A stretch of 64,000 bases of DNA from Ahaetulla prasina (taxonomy: Eukaryota > Chordata > Lepidosauria > Squamata > Colubridae): positions 149,171,298 to 149,235,297 of the forward strand of contig NC_080542.1 in assembly GCF_028640845.1 (NCBI RefSeq), in the 5' to 3' direction. The notes beneath the pieces were generated by a model. The model was not told the DNA's origin and did not search any database. It saw only the letters and a list, made by a program, of their open reading frames with translations. The translations under genes and the position numbers were made by a program. This document shows positions 41,083-54,000 of this stretch, piece by piece (position 1 is the first letter of the stretch; every line of letters starts with the position of its first letter).

Positions 41083-43123
41083 GTAAGGCTGCTTGCGCTC
41101 GGGGTGCCCCTGGGGGAGAAAAGCATCGCTCGTCCTCGGGCTGCTTGGAGGGCAGGTTGGTGTTCAGGTTGTGGGGAGGCAGTGGGACGAGGCCAGCAAA
41201 GCTCAGGGCGAGGAGGGGTCCTCCGGCTTCGGCTCCCCGGCAGCCCCTCGGGGGGTCCGCAGGTAGCGCATCAGGTCCGGACCGGAGGCCGCGCACGGAA
41301 GGTCGGGGTCTTTCCCCATTCTTGCAAGCGCAGGCATGATCTGGGGTTTGTGCGCGTGTGTATGTTCCTGTCTGTTTGTGCAGAAAAGCCCACTTGGAAG
41401 AAGGCACAAAGAGGAGGAAGAGGGGGAGGAAGAGGGTTAGGGTGAGGGGGAAGAAAAGGAGGAAGAGTAGAAGGAGGGTGAAGGGGAAAGGGAGGAGGAG
41501 GAGGAAAAAAGAGAAGAGGAGAAGGAGGAGGGGGAAGAGGAGGAAGAGGAAGCTCTGGAAACCATCATCCTGTCCCTTCCTGTGACATGCTCTACCCATC
41601 TTGCCAAGCACCATCAGCTGAGTCAGGCAAGAAAGGTCATAAAACAGGCCAAAACTCACCAGGCAAATGTCTCATTTAGCAACCAAAATATTGGACTCAA
41701 TGGCAGTTGTAGCTTGAGGACTAGCTGCATTCTTATTATTTGGAGGCCTTTGTGTTTGCTTCTATTCTTTTTTCCTATTCGGCTGTCTCCCAAGTACCAC
41801 CACGTCCATTTACCCAGGGGAGTCCAACCACCGGTTGGTGGACAGGAACCGGGCTGCACAAACGAGGGAAGCCCCATTCGTGGTCCCCTTCGGTCCGCCG
41901 AAAAACCTCTCTCCGCTAGCCAATGAATTAACCAGAAGATATTGTAGAATAGAATCATAGGATTGGAAGGGACCTTGGAGGTCATCTAGTCGAACCCCCT
42001 GCTGCAGCAGGAGACCCTGCAGATGGCAGTCAGATCCGATCCGAGGGAAGGGTCTCCCATGTCCGGAATTCCTCATGGGATGGAAGCGGTGGGTCGACCT
42101 CCCTCACACACGTGTATCTCTCGGCTTCGGGTGCAGGGACAGAATGAGGCCCTTCGAGCAGCAGGCCCAGCTGGTGCGGCTCCAGACCGGGTGACCTTTG
42201 AGGACGTGGCGGTGGGCTTCTCGCTGGAGGAGTGGTCTCTGTTGGAAGGCAGCCAGAAGGCGCTCCACCAGGAAGTGATGCTGGAGACGTGCTCTTTGCT
42301 TCTTTCGCTTGGTGAGTCCCTGAGCCCTTCAGTTCTTCTCTCTCTTTTCCCTCGTCCTTCATGATGGGGTGGAAGAAACACCCTTTGGGGTGATTTGGGG
42401 GGGGGGACACACACATGACTTCTGTGGACTCAGCTTGCAGTTGGAGGCTCCCCTAAGAGTTAGGAGAAGCTGCAGGAGAATCGGGCCCTGCCCTGTCAAG
42501 TGGCCCCCAGAAAAGAGAAATGAGTTTGGCTTCCCTTGCAATGAATCTTCCCGAGAAGGGGGGGGGGGAATCACAGAAGACAGAGAACTGTAACTCCTGT
42601 AACTCTCCCCCTCTCTCTGGGCTCCTTTTTCCTCTCTGAGCTTGGTGCTTTTCTCGCAGGCGTTTCATGACCCAACTAGGTAATATCACCAGTGCTAGGA
42701 GACTTCTGGCACAAGCCTTCTGGCACTGATGATGTTACTTAGTTGGGTCGTGAAAGATCTGCCAGGAAACCACGACGCTCAGAGAGCACCAGCGAGGCCA
42801 CAGACTTCTTCCACCTCCTCATCCTCCTCGTCTCCCTATCCCCTCTCCCTTCTAGCACTGATGATGTCACCTAGTTGGGTCATGAGAGGTCTGCAACAAA
42901 AACACAAAGCTGAGAGAGCACCACAGTCCTCACAGTCCTCCAGCTCCTCTTCCCCTCCCCCTCTCTACAATCTCTTTTAGCATGGATGACATTCCCTAGT
43001 TGGGTCCTAAAACATCTGCAAGAAAATCACCAAGTTCAGACAACCTTCTAGGACCCCATTTGTTCAACCCTGAGCTACAACTCTCCTCTCCTCTCCTCTC
43101 CTCTCCTCTCTCTCTGCTTGAAG

Positions 43124-43218
<95 letters not shown>

Positions 43219-44973
43219 TTGATTTTTATACCGCCCTTCTCCCGAAGGACTCAGGGCGGTGTACAGGCAAAAGTAAAAAACAAGCAATACAATGTACAAT
43301 TTAAAATGCAGATTAAAAAACTTATTTTATAATTGGCCTAAAAAGTTTAAAATATATAATAAACTAAAACCCCATTTAAAATTTTTATATAGAAAATTTA
43401 AAATCAATAAAATTTAAGCCAGCCCCGCGCGAATGAAAAGATGTGTCTTCAGTTCGCGACGGAAGGTCCGAAAGTCAGGTATTTGGCGTAAACCCGGGGG
43501 AAGCTCGTTCCAGAGTGTGGGAGCCCCCACAGAGAAGGACCTTCCCCTGGGGGCCGCCAGCCGACATTGCTTGGCGGACGGCACCCTGAGGAGTCCCTCT
43601 CTGTGAGAGCGTACGGGTCGGTGGGAGGCATGCGGTAACAGCAGGCGGTCCCGTAAGTACCCAGGCCCTAAGCCATGGAGCGCTTTAAAGGTAGTGACCA
43701 AAACCTTAAAGTGCACCCGAAAGGCCACAGGTAGCCAGTGCAGTCTGCACAGGAGCGGTGTTACGTGGGAGCTACGCATAGCTCCCTCGATCACCCGCGT
43801 AGCTGCATTCTGGACTAACTGAAGCCTCCGAGTGCACCTCAAGGGGAGCCCCATGTAGAGAGCCAATAATCCAAGCGAGAAGTAACGAGCGCATGAGTGA
43901 CTGTGCACAAGGCATCCCGATCAAGGAAGGGGCGCAACTGCCGAACCAGGCGAACCTGGTGGAAAACCCTCCTGGAGACGGCCGTCAAATGATCTTCAAA
44001 CGACAGCCGTTCATCCAGGAGGAAACCTAAGTTGCGCACCCTATCCTTTGGGGCCAATGACTCGCCTCCAACAGTCAGCTGCGGCTGCAGTTGACTGAAT
44101 CGGGATGCCGGCATCCACAGCCACTCCGTCTTGGAGGGATTAAGCTTGAGCCTGTTTCTCCCCATCCAGACCCGTACGGCTTCCAAACACTGGGACAGCA
44201 CTTCAACAACTTCATTGGGGTGGCCCGGGGTGGAAAAGTACAGCTGGGTGTCATCAGTGTACAGCTGGTATCTCACCCCGAAGCCACTGATGATCTCACC
44301 CAACGGCTTCATATAGATGTTGAACAGAAGGGGCGAGAGAATCGGCCCTGCCCTGTCAAGTGGCCCCCAGAAAAGAGAAATGAGTTTGGCTTCCCTTGCA
44401 ATGAATCTTCCCGAGAAGCGGGGGGGGGGGGGAAACCACAGAAGACAGAGAACTGTAACTCCTGTAACTCTCCCCCTCTCTCTGGGCTCCTTTTTCCTCT
44501 CTGAGCTTGGTGCTTTTCTCGCAGGCATTTCATGACCCAACTAGGTAATATCACCAGTGCTAGGAGACTTCTGGCACAAGCCTTCTGGCACTGATGATGT
44601 TACTTAGTTGGGTCGTGAAAGATCTGCGAGGAAACCACGAAGCTCAGAGAGCACCAGCGAGGCCACAGACCTCTTCCACCTCCTCGTCCTCCTCATCTCC
44701 CTATCCCCTCTCCCTTCTAGCACTGATGATGTCACCTAGTTGGGTCATGAGAGGTCTGCAACAAAAACACAAAGCTGAGAGAGCACCACAGTCCTCACAG
44801 TCCTCCAGCTCCTCTTCCCCTCCCCCTCTCTACAATCTCTTTTAGCATGGATGACATTCCCTAGTTGGGTCCTAAAACATCTGCAAGAAAATCACCAAGT
44901 TCAGACAACCTTCTAGGACCCCATTTGTTCAACCCTGAGCTACAACTCTCCTCTCCTCTCTCTCTGCTTGAAG

Positions 44974-45053
<80 letters not shown>

Positions 45054-48000
45054 TTGATTTTTATACCGCCCTTCTCCCGAAGGACTCAGGGCGGTGTACA
45101 GGCAAAAGTAAAAAACAAGCAATACAATGTACAATTTAAAATGCAGATTAAAAAACTTATTTTATAATTGGCCTAAAAAGTTTAAAATATATAATAAACT
45201 AAAACCCCATTTAAAATTTTTAATAGAAAATTTAAAATCAATAAAATTTAAGCCAGCCCGGCGCGAATGAAAAGATGTGTCTTCAGTTCGCGACGGAAGG
45301 TCCGAAGGTCAGGTATTTGGCGTAAACCCGGGGGAAGCTCGTTCCAGAGTGTGGGAGCCCCCACAGAGAAGGACCTTCCCCTGGGGGCCGCCAGCCGACA
45401 TTGCTTGGCGGACGGCACCCTGAGGAGTCCCTCTCTGTGAGAGCGTACGGGTCGGTGGGAGGCATGCGGTAACAGCAGGCGGTCCCATAAGTACCCAGGC
45501 CCTAAGCCATGGAGCGCTTTAAAGGTAGTGACCAAAACCTTAAAGTGCACCCGAAAGGCCACAGGTAGCCAGTGCAGTCTGCGCAGGAGCGGTGTTACGT
45601 GGGAGCTACGCATAGCTCCCTCGATCACTCGCGTAGCTGCATTCTGGACTAACTGAAGCCTCCGAGTGCACCTCAAGGGGAGCCCCATGTAGAGAGCCAA
45701 TAATCCAAGCGAGAGGTAACGAGTGCATGAGTGACTGTGCACAAGGCAGGGGTGCAACTGGAAGGGGTGCAACTGCTGAACCAGGCGAACCTGGTGGAAG
45801 GCCCTCCTGGAGACGGCCGTCAAATGATCTTCAAACGACAGCCGTTCATCCAGGAGGACACCTAAGTTGCGCACCCTATCCTTTGGGGCCAATGACTCGC
45901 CTCCAACAGTCAGCTGCGGCTGCAGTTGACTGAATCGGGATGCCGGCATCCACAGCCACTCCGTCTTGGAGGGATTAAGCTTGAGCCTGTTTCTCCCCAT
46001 CCAGACCCGTACGGCTTCCAAACACTGGGACAGCACTTCAACAACTTCATTGGGGTGGCCCGGGGTGGAAAAGTACAGCTGGGTGTCATCAGTGTACAGC
46101 TGGTATCTCACCCCGAAGCCACTGATGATCTCACCCAACGGCTTCATATAGATGTTGAACAGAAGGGGCGAGAGAATCGACCCCTGTGGCACCCCACAAG
46201 TGAGGCACCTCGCGGTCGACCTCTGCCCCCCTGTCAACACCGTCTGCGACCGGTCGGAGAGATAGGAGGAGAACCACCGATACACGGTGCCTCCCACTCC
46301 CAATCCCCCCAACCGGCGCAGCAGGATACCATGGTCGATGGTATCAAAAGCCGCTGAGAGGTCTAATAGGACCAGGGCAGAGGAGTAACCCCTGTCCCTG
46401 GCCCTCCAGAGATCATCCACCAATGCGACCAAAGCTGTCTCCGTGCTGTATCCGGGTCGGAAGCCGGACTGGAACGGGTCTAGATAGACGGCTTCATCCA
46501 GGTATTGGGGTAGCTGTCGCGCCACAGCACTCTCTACAACCTTCTCAACGAAGCGAAGGTTGGAGACTGGACGATAATTACCCAAAATAGCTGGGTCCAG
46601 GGAGGGCTTCTTGAGGCGGGGTCTCACCACCGCCACTTTCAAGGCGGCAGGGAAAACCCCTTCCAACAAGTTGCCACCTCCTGTTCCTGAAGGGGTAATT
46701 TTTTCATCCTGAATATTTGGAGGCCTGCATTTTGAGTTGGGGGTGTGTGTGTGTGAGGCCACTGACCCCCAACCCAAATCTTTCCTGAGCCTTTCAAGCT
46801 CTTGGTTGCGCCATTGAGGTCCGATTCAAAACCTTCTTTCATCTCCCTTGCGTCTCATTTTTCTGCACAGGTCACTCAGTCCCCACCCTGGATTTCTCCT
46901 CCTTGACTTGCCAGCCAGACGGGACCGCTGAAAAGCCCCAGCCCAGTTGGAGAAGACGGCTGCCTTTGGTGGCGGGAGGCGACAAAACCCGTCGTAAGAA
47001 AACTCCGTTTTCCATAGAGGGACTTGTGAATGAAAGAATCCTGCCAATGGGGTGCAGTGGGGTGTTCGTTTGCCTGCATTGTGCGCCGAAGTACAGCTTT
47101 TCGCTAAAATGAGATTAAAGTGGGGAGATGTCCCACCCTTTTGTCATTCAACAAAGACCCCTTTTATCGTCCTATAAGCCTTTTGGGCGCCACAGACCGG
47201 GACCATGGAGAAAGATTTTTCCGTGGACCATAGGGTATGTGGTTTCACGTGCTGCCTGCATCCCATGGATGAGGCTTCACTTGTTTGTGCTTGCCCCGGC
47301 CCGGTCCATGCCCCGTGGCCCAGGGGTTGGGGTCCCCTGCTATAAACTTTCCAAACAAGAGTCCAGGGTGCAGAGAGAGGTCGTCGCCTGTAGATTCAAG
47401 CCGTGTGGTGCTTTCTTACTTACCCTGCTGGGCCAAGAGTTGGGGTGGGGTGGGGGTGAGTTATTTCCTTGGGTCTTGCCCCTCAAAAACTGCCTTCGTC
47501 CTTTCGAATGGTGGACGAAGATCATGGTGAGCCCCGTTAGGGAGTTCAAACCAAGAAATCCACTCGACAAGAAGGCTCAAATGATCGTTTGACTGTAGTA
47601 ACAGAATCTTGCAAATCTGATTGTGTCCCCCCTCCCTTATACTCCTGTGAATTAGGGAGATGTCTATGAATAGAATAGAATAGAATAGAATAGAATAGAA
47701 TAGAATAGAATAGAATAGAATAGAATAGAATAGAATAGAATAAGAACGGAACAGAACAGAACAGAACAGAATAGATTTTTTTATTTGCCAAGTGTGATTG
47801 GACACACAAGGAATTGGTCTTGGTGCATATGCTCTCAGTGTGCATATGCTCTCAGTGTACATAAAAGAAAAGATACCTTCATCAACAATTCAAAGGTACA
47901 ACACTTAATGATAGTCATAGGGTACAAATAAGCAATCAGGAAACAATATCAGTATAAATCGTAAGGATACAAGCAACAAAGTTACAGTCATAAGTGGAAG

Positions 48001-51000
48001 GAGATGGGTGATGGGAACGATGAGAAGATTAATAGTAGGGCAGATTTAGTAAATAGTTTGACAGTGTTGATGGAATGATTTGTTTAGCAGAGTGATGGCA
48101 TTCGGGAAGAAACTGTTGAATGAAGCACATATACTTTACTTTGGGTAGGTCAAATAAAATCTTGTAAGTCTGGCTGAGCTCCCCCCCCCCCACTTATACT
48201 TCTGTAAATTAGGGAGGTGTCCATGAATCCTGTACAACTAGTCCTCTACGTACAACCACAATTGGGCCCAACATTTCTGTTGCTAAGCAAGATATTTCTT
48301 TAGTGAGTTTTGTCCTACTTTACGACCTTTCTTGCTACAGTCATTAAGTGAATCCAAGCACCTGTTAAGTTAGTAACAAGGCTGTTAAGTGGATCTGGCT
48401 TCCCCATTGACTTTGCTGGTCCGAAGGTCACAAAAGTTGATTGCATGACCCTGGGGCATAAAAGCCATCATCATAAATATGAGTCGGTTGCCAAGTGTAT
48501 TAATTTTGATCACGTGACCATGGAGATGCCACAACGGTCATAAGCTTGAAAAATAGTCATAAGTCATTATGTTTGGTGCCGTTGTAACTTTGAATGGTCA
48601 CTAAACGAACTGGTCCACCAGTTCCAGGTCACAAAGCCACTGCTTCGACAAGAACACCAAATCGGGTGTGTGACTACGATTCCTAGTTGGGCCCTGGATG
48701 ACCTGGGACAGGCCCATGGAGGTCAAAGTTTCCATGAAATCTTGGGCTGCCTCTGCCCCAGCCACCAGGGATGGCAGGTTGAAATCCCCTAGAACTGTAA
48801 GCCAGGGGAATTCCACCGCCAGTCCCGCAGTGAGATCCAGGAGCCGGGTAGGGAAGTTGCCACGCAGCAGGGAGGCTGGTACAGCAGCAACAATCCCACC
48901 TGATCCCTTGAGCCCAACCTAAGGAAAAGGGTCTCGCAGCCGGGCACTTGTGGAGCTGGAGGCTACTAGAGATTCTCTGATAACAGCAGCCACACCCCCT
49001 GCTTGGCCCTGAGGTCTAGACTGGTGCCATGCTCGATAACCCACTGGGCACATTTCTACGAGGAGAACGCCTCCCTCTGGGCCCAACCAGGTCTCGGTTA
49101 TAAAAGCCAGATCGGCCTTGTCTTCGAGGATCAAATCGGCGATAAGGCTAGCCAGGCTGATCTGACATTTAAAAGCAGCAGCCTAAGACCAGGGCCACTA
49201 CAGATCTCCTAACCAGATAAATGAGGTGAGTGCAAGGGGGAAGGAAATGAGACCGGAACTAAACGCCGAGGTCGCGTTCCCCGTGCCTTCCCCCCTCCCC
49301 TTGCCTCCCGGTATCTCCCGTTACCCGACACCACTGAAATAGGTCTCCCTCCTCTGCCTTCCCTGAGAACCATTCCATCCCCGTCCTCCTGGATGAACGG
49401 CTGTCTCTAGAAGACCATTTGACGGCCGTCTCCAGGAGAGCGTTCTACCAGGTTCGCCTGGTACGCCAGTTGCGCCCCTTTCTGGACCGGGATGCCCTAT
49501 GCACGGTCACTCACGCACTCGTGACGTCTCGCCTGGATTACTGCAATGCTCTCTACATGGGGCTCCCCTTGAAGGGCATCCGGAGGCTACAGTTAGTCCA
49601 GAATGCGGCTGCGCGGGTGATAGATGGAGCCCCTCGTGGCTCCCGTATAACACCCATCCTGCGCAGGCTGCACTGGCTACCTGTGGCTTTCCGGGTGCGC
49701 TTCAAGGTTTTGGTGACCACCTTTAAAGCGCTCCATGGCATTGGGCCGGGCTACTTACGGGACCGCCTACTGCTACCGAATATCTCTCACCGACCCGTGC
49801 GCTCTCACAGAGGGTCTCCTCAGGGTGCCGTCGGTAGCGGCAATGTCGTCTGGCGACACCCAGGAAGGGCCTTCTCTGTGGGGGCCCCACCCTCTGGAAT
49901 GAACTACCCCGGACTTCGTCAGCTTTCGGACCTCCGGACCTTCCGCCGCGGGCTTAAAACGTATTTATTTAATTGTGCAGGGCTGAGCTAGATTTTAAAT
50001 TATTGGTTTTAAATTGGGTTTTATTTGATATTTTAATTCTAAATTTACGGGCTTGTTAGAATCAGTTTTTTAATTGTTTTATATTGTATTTATATGTCTT
50101 TTAAATGCCTGTACACCGCCCTGAGTCCTTCGGGAGATAGGGCGGTATATAAATTTGAATAAATAAATAAATAAAAATCCCCCATCCCCAACACTCTTCC
50201 TTAAAAAGGGGAAACTTCCTCCCACTGACAAACTGCTGTGGGGCAAGGTGAGCCTTACAGGCACCAGTGAAATCTAGCCGGATCTATCCGGCTTGTGCGA
50301 ACTGGTAGTGCCGGCACGAGCAGGCTTTGCCTACCTGCTGAGACGTCATTACGTCCCATTTTTTACCCTCTGCGCATGTGCAGAAGGCTTGCGCACGGGC
50401 AGAAGAAGTGCTCGCGCTCAAACTTCCGAATCAGTAGTGAAGGTAAGTGCATTTCATCGCTGCTTACAGACACTATACCACTTGCTCTCAGCGCCCTCAA
50501 ACTCACAGCACCTGTTCCTCATTGAATAGAATAGAATAGAATAGAACAGATTTTTTTATTGGCCAAGTGTGATTGGACACACAAGGAATTTGTCTTGGTG
50601 CAGATGCTCTCAGTGTACATAAAAGAAAAGATACGTTCATCAAGGTACAACATTTACAACACAAATGGTGGTCAATATATCAATATTGCCACAGAGGGGT
50701 CACTTCCAGCTCCCCCTTATCTCCCAACACACCCCAAATACATCCACTCAATTTACAAACAGCACCCTGCCCGCCCGCCCCCAGTCTCTCCTCCCCCACT
50801 CCCAGATCTCACTTGGGGGAGAGGGATCAACACACTCGCCTGTCACTCAACTTTCCCTTCTTGCCCCAGGATTCCCCAAGCAGCCTTCCCAGGCCCTATT
50901 ACTGAATGGTCAGAGGATTTAAGGATTTATTTTTTGATTTAAGCCATGGTTGTCCCCTTGTTTCTTTGGTAATTACTTAAATGTGCCAAGCTGGTACATC

Positions 51001-54000
51001 GTTAGGCTGTCGGTTGCCTCTCTCTTCCCCTCCCCCCAGGTGAAGAGCCCCCTTTTCCAGAGGGCATGGAAGGACCCTGCAACCTGAAGCAGGATAAGGC
51101 TGTGGAGCGCCTGGCCGTAGCGAACGACGAGGAGGGTACGAGTGGCAGAGAATCACGGGCAATGTTTCTCTCTGTCTTCCTCCTCAAACCAGAACTCTCC
51201 AGATCTGCGGGGACAGGAATGGCCACTGGTTTAAGCCTTGGCTGAGGCTTCTGGGCATTGTAGTCACAGCCCAGTTGGAGGGGATCCCCACAGGAGAGTC
51301 ACAGATTAAGGGCGAGGCCGTTTCCTCTCTAATTTTGGCTCAGAACTGGCTGCATTTGTGGGGCCTTCTGTTTCTCACCTGTTCTGGCCTTTCCCTAAAC
51401 TCTCTCTCCCCCGTGCAGGTAAGGATCAAAGCAGCCATCACCTCTGTGCACTCATGAAGCTGGTCAACGAAATCCCAGAGTTCCTCTGTGGACATGCGCA
51501 CGTGAGCCTGGATCGATCCACGCCTCTTGGGGGCAGCGAAAGAGGGCATGGTGAGTACGCTGGCTGCATGGCTGAGCAGATTTTACTGAGCCTAGGCCAG
51601 AGGTCCCCAATCCTTGGGCCATAGTCCAGTACCAGGCTGCAGTCTGTTTGGAACTGGCTCGCACAAGTGGCTGGTGAGCGTGTGCACACAGGTCCATTTG
51701 CAATGGCCACTCGTGCATGTGCGTCAAGCTCCATTTGTGTGGGCAGCGGGCACAAACGGCGCTTCATGCACCAGTGTCCACTGCTCACACATTTGGAGCT
51801 TTGCATGCCAGCAAACCGGCTGCCATGCACGCTGGACCATCCTCCCTCCCTCCCCCCACTGGTCCACTAAGGGGGAAAGGTTGGGGACCACTGGACTAGG
51901 CTGAGGCAGGCTTCGATGGTGTCTTCTATTGCAGGGGTCACCAACCTTTGGGGCATCAGGGGCCGGTCCCTTGGTTTTTCTGCAGACTGGAGAGGGCGTG
52001 GTCTTGCGTATTGCCTGAATCCTGCACATTTGTTTGCATGGACCAGTTTCTGACATCCCACAGACTCTGGACCAGGCATTCGGGACCCCTGCTTTATTGC
52101 TCTACTGTCCCATGACAAATGGCCCTATCACAGCTAGTGGAGCTCTACCCCAAACTTTCCCAATGGCAGCCACCCGCAGTCAATGCAGGCGCCCCCAAAC
52201 TAAAGCCAGTAGTGACTGGAGCCAATTCACAACGTGAGGAGGAATGCCAAAACAAGATATAAAGCCCACCAGGCAAGGCCCGTAGTTCACAAACAATGGC
52301 CAGGACCCACAAGGCAGAAACACAATGCAAAGACGAAACACAGTGCTGTTGTGGCCTGTGGGTCACTGGCCCCTTCAACAGCTGAATCAGAGGAGACATG
52401 GGAGTCAGGGTCAGCATCAAGGCAACCTGAGAGCTCCGAGGGGAAAGAGGGAATGGAGCTGACAGAGAGAGACAGAGGCAGAGCCTCACCCATCCATCAC
52501 CCCTCAGATGGAGAGTCAACAGTCCCCAGGTCTGGAGGTGGCTGATGAGGAAGAGGAGAAACATCTGGGTCCAGTGCCTGATGCTCGGAGGCACAGAAGG
52601 CAGAGGAGAGGAGAGCAGTGGAAATCTATGGGCCGGTCCTTGGGGCGGAAGAGCCACCACTGCTAGCGAAGCCCCACCCTAGCTCTGGGGATAAAAGGCA
52701 GGGGGCGGAGATGAATAGGTGTGGCAGACAACTATTCATCTCCCTGCCAGACAGACTCGTCAGCCTGCGGAGAGAGAGAAACTTTTTGCTGGGGCTACTG
52801 ATGCTCCTAATAAAGGAATCATTGATTGAACTTCAGAGGGTTTGTCATATTTGGAGATCTGGGTCAGAACAGGTGCAAAGCGGAGTTTACAGAGGCCGAA
52901 AAACGTGTGCCAAAGCCAAATTATTGTTCCCAGCAAACACATCCACCCTGGTCTCTGATTAAATTGGCTTAATTCAAGTGTGAGGAGGAAAGGGGCTGCC
53001 TCCTCACCGGCAACCTCACAGATCTCCTCTGAGCTTGCCTCTGCTCTGCTCTCTGTGCTCCGGAGCACGGAGGCAGCTGTTCCTTGTGAGAAGGGGAACT
53101 GCTCCTCTCATCCCTGCCGCCTGTCTGCAGCTGATCCTCCCCTGAGTTTGTGAGGGAAGGCAGCTCCCTGTCTGGCTGACCACCTCCCACAAGGCCAGAG
53201 AGGCCCGGGATGGCATCGTCCTCAGTCCCTGGACTCAGACATTGCGATCCCTATTAGATGGCCCTGGTTCAAACTCCTCCACCTCCTCCTCCTCCTCTTC
53301 CTGTTCAGGATATGATGGATCCAGGAGAGATTTCCTCTTCAATTTTCTTCTCGGTGGTCCTTGGCTCCCAGGAGTTTGGAGCCCCCTGCCACCTATACAG
53401 ATGTGAATAACACCCTCCTCAGATTTCTCTGTGGCTTGCAGGTTAAAAGGAGAGTTCTGAGCTTCTGATCTTTCTTTCCAGCGGGTCCCATTGTCCAGCT
53501 GAGGAGTTTCCCACACTTCACTGACTCAGTTTCCCTGAGCGTCTCCAGCCAAGGGGGGACCCCCAGCAGCAGCCCAGAAGGAGAATGGTCAGAGCCCACT
53601 ACCCAAGGCACATTTGGTCCCTGCGATGCTCAAGGATGGAAGGGAACAGGTGGGTCCATCACTGGGGCAAAACAGGTAGTCCTCGACTTACGGCCATTCA
53701 TTTAGTGACCGAAGTAGCAACGACACTGAAAAAAGTAACTTACAACAGTTTCTCACCCTTACAACTGTTGCAGCCCAAAGTCACATGATCAAAATTCGGA
53801 TGCTTCGAGACGGATTCCTACTTGTCGCAGCATCCCGGGGTCACACAATCTTATTTTGTGACCATCTGATCAGCAAAGTCAGAAGATTCACTTAAAAAAC
53901 GTGTTACTCTTGTAACAACTGCATTGATTCGCTTAACAACTGCAGCAAGACAGGTCGTAACGTGAGGCAAAAATCACTTAAATTTTTCACTTAGCAAGTG

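Larger units (their letters stand above)
40700..41300 (+). promoter_or_regulatory. CpG-rich promoter region, KRBA1
   Basis: CpG-dense block spanning the first coding exon of gene D. Large overlapping frames on both strands are by-products of GC richness. Confidence 0.65.
42482..44341 (-). repeat. Tandem duplication, left unit (1.86 kb)
   Basis: Unit 1 of a direct duplication (offset 1,860 bp) containing GA-rich sequence, hammerhead-like repeats, GTT/ATT microsatellites and the 3' half of a LINE. Breakpoint sequence GAGAATCG is shared by both junctions. Near-identical to unit 2 apart from microsatellite length and a short replaced stretch near 43,912. Confidence 0.9.
44342..46180 (-). repeat. 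Tandem duplication, right unit
   Basis: Unit 2 of the duplication. Beyond its end the LINE continues into unique 5' sequence, showing that unit 2 holds the original LINE context on this side. Confidence 0.88.

Noticed and set aside
41358..41585. Basic KR-rich frame
   Set aside because: Lies in a GGA-rich purine tract.
43075..43332. Poly-Val/Ile and poly-Asn frames
   Set aside because: GTT and ATT microsatellites.
43839..44540. Frame apparently fusing a novel N-terminus to LINE reverse transcriptase
   Set aside because: The fusion point is the tandem-duplication breakpoint; the N-terminal part is intronic sequence.
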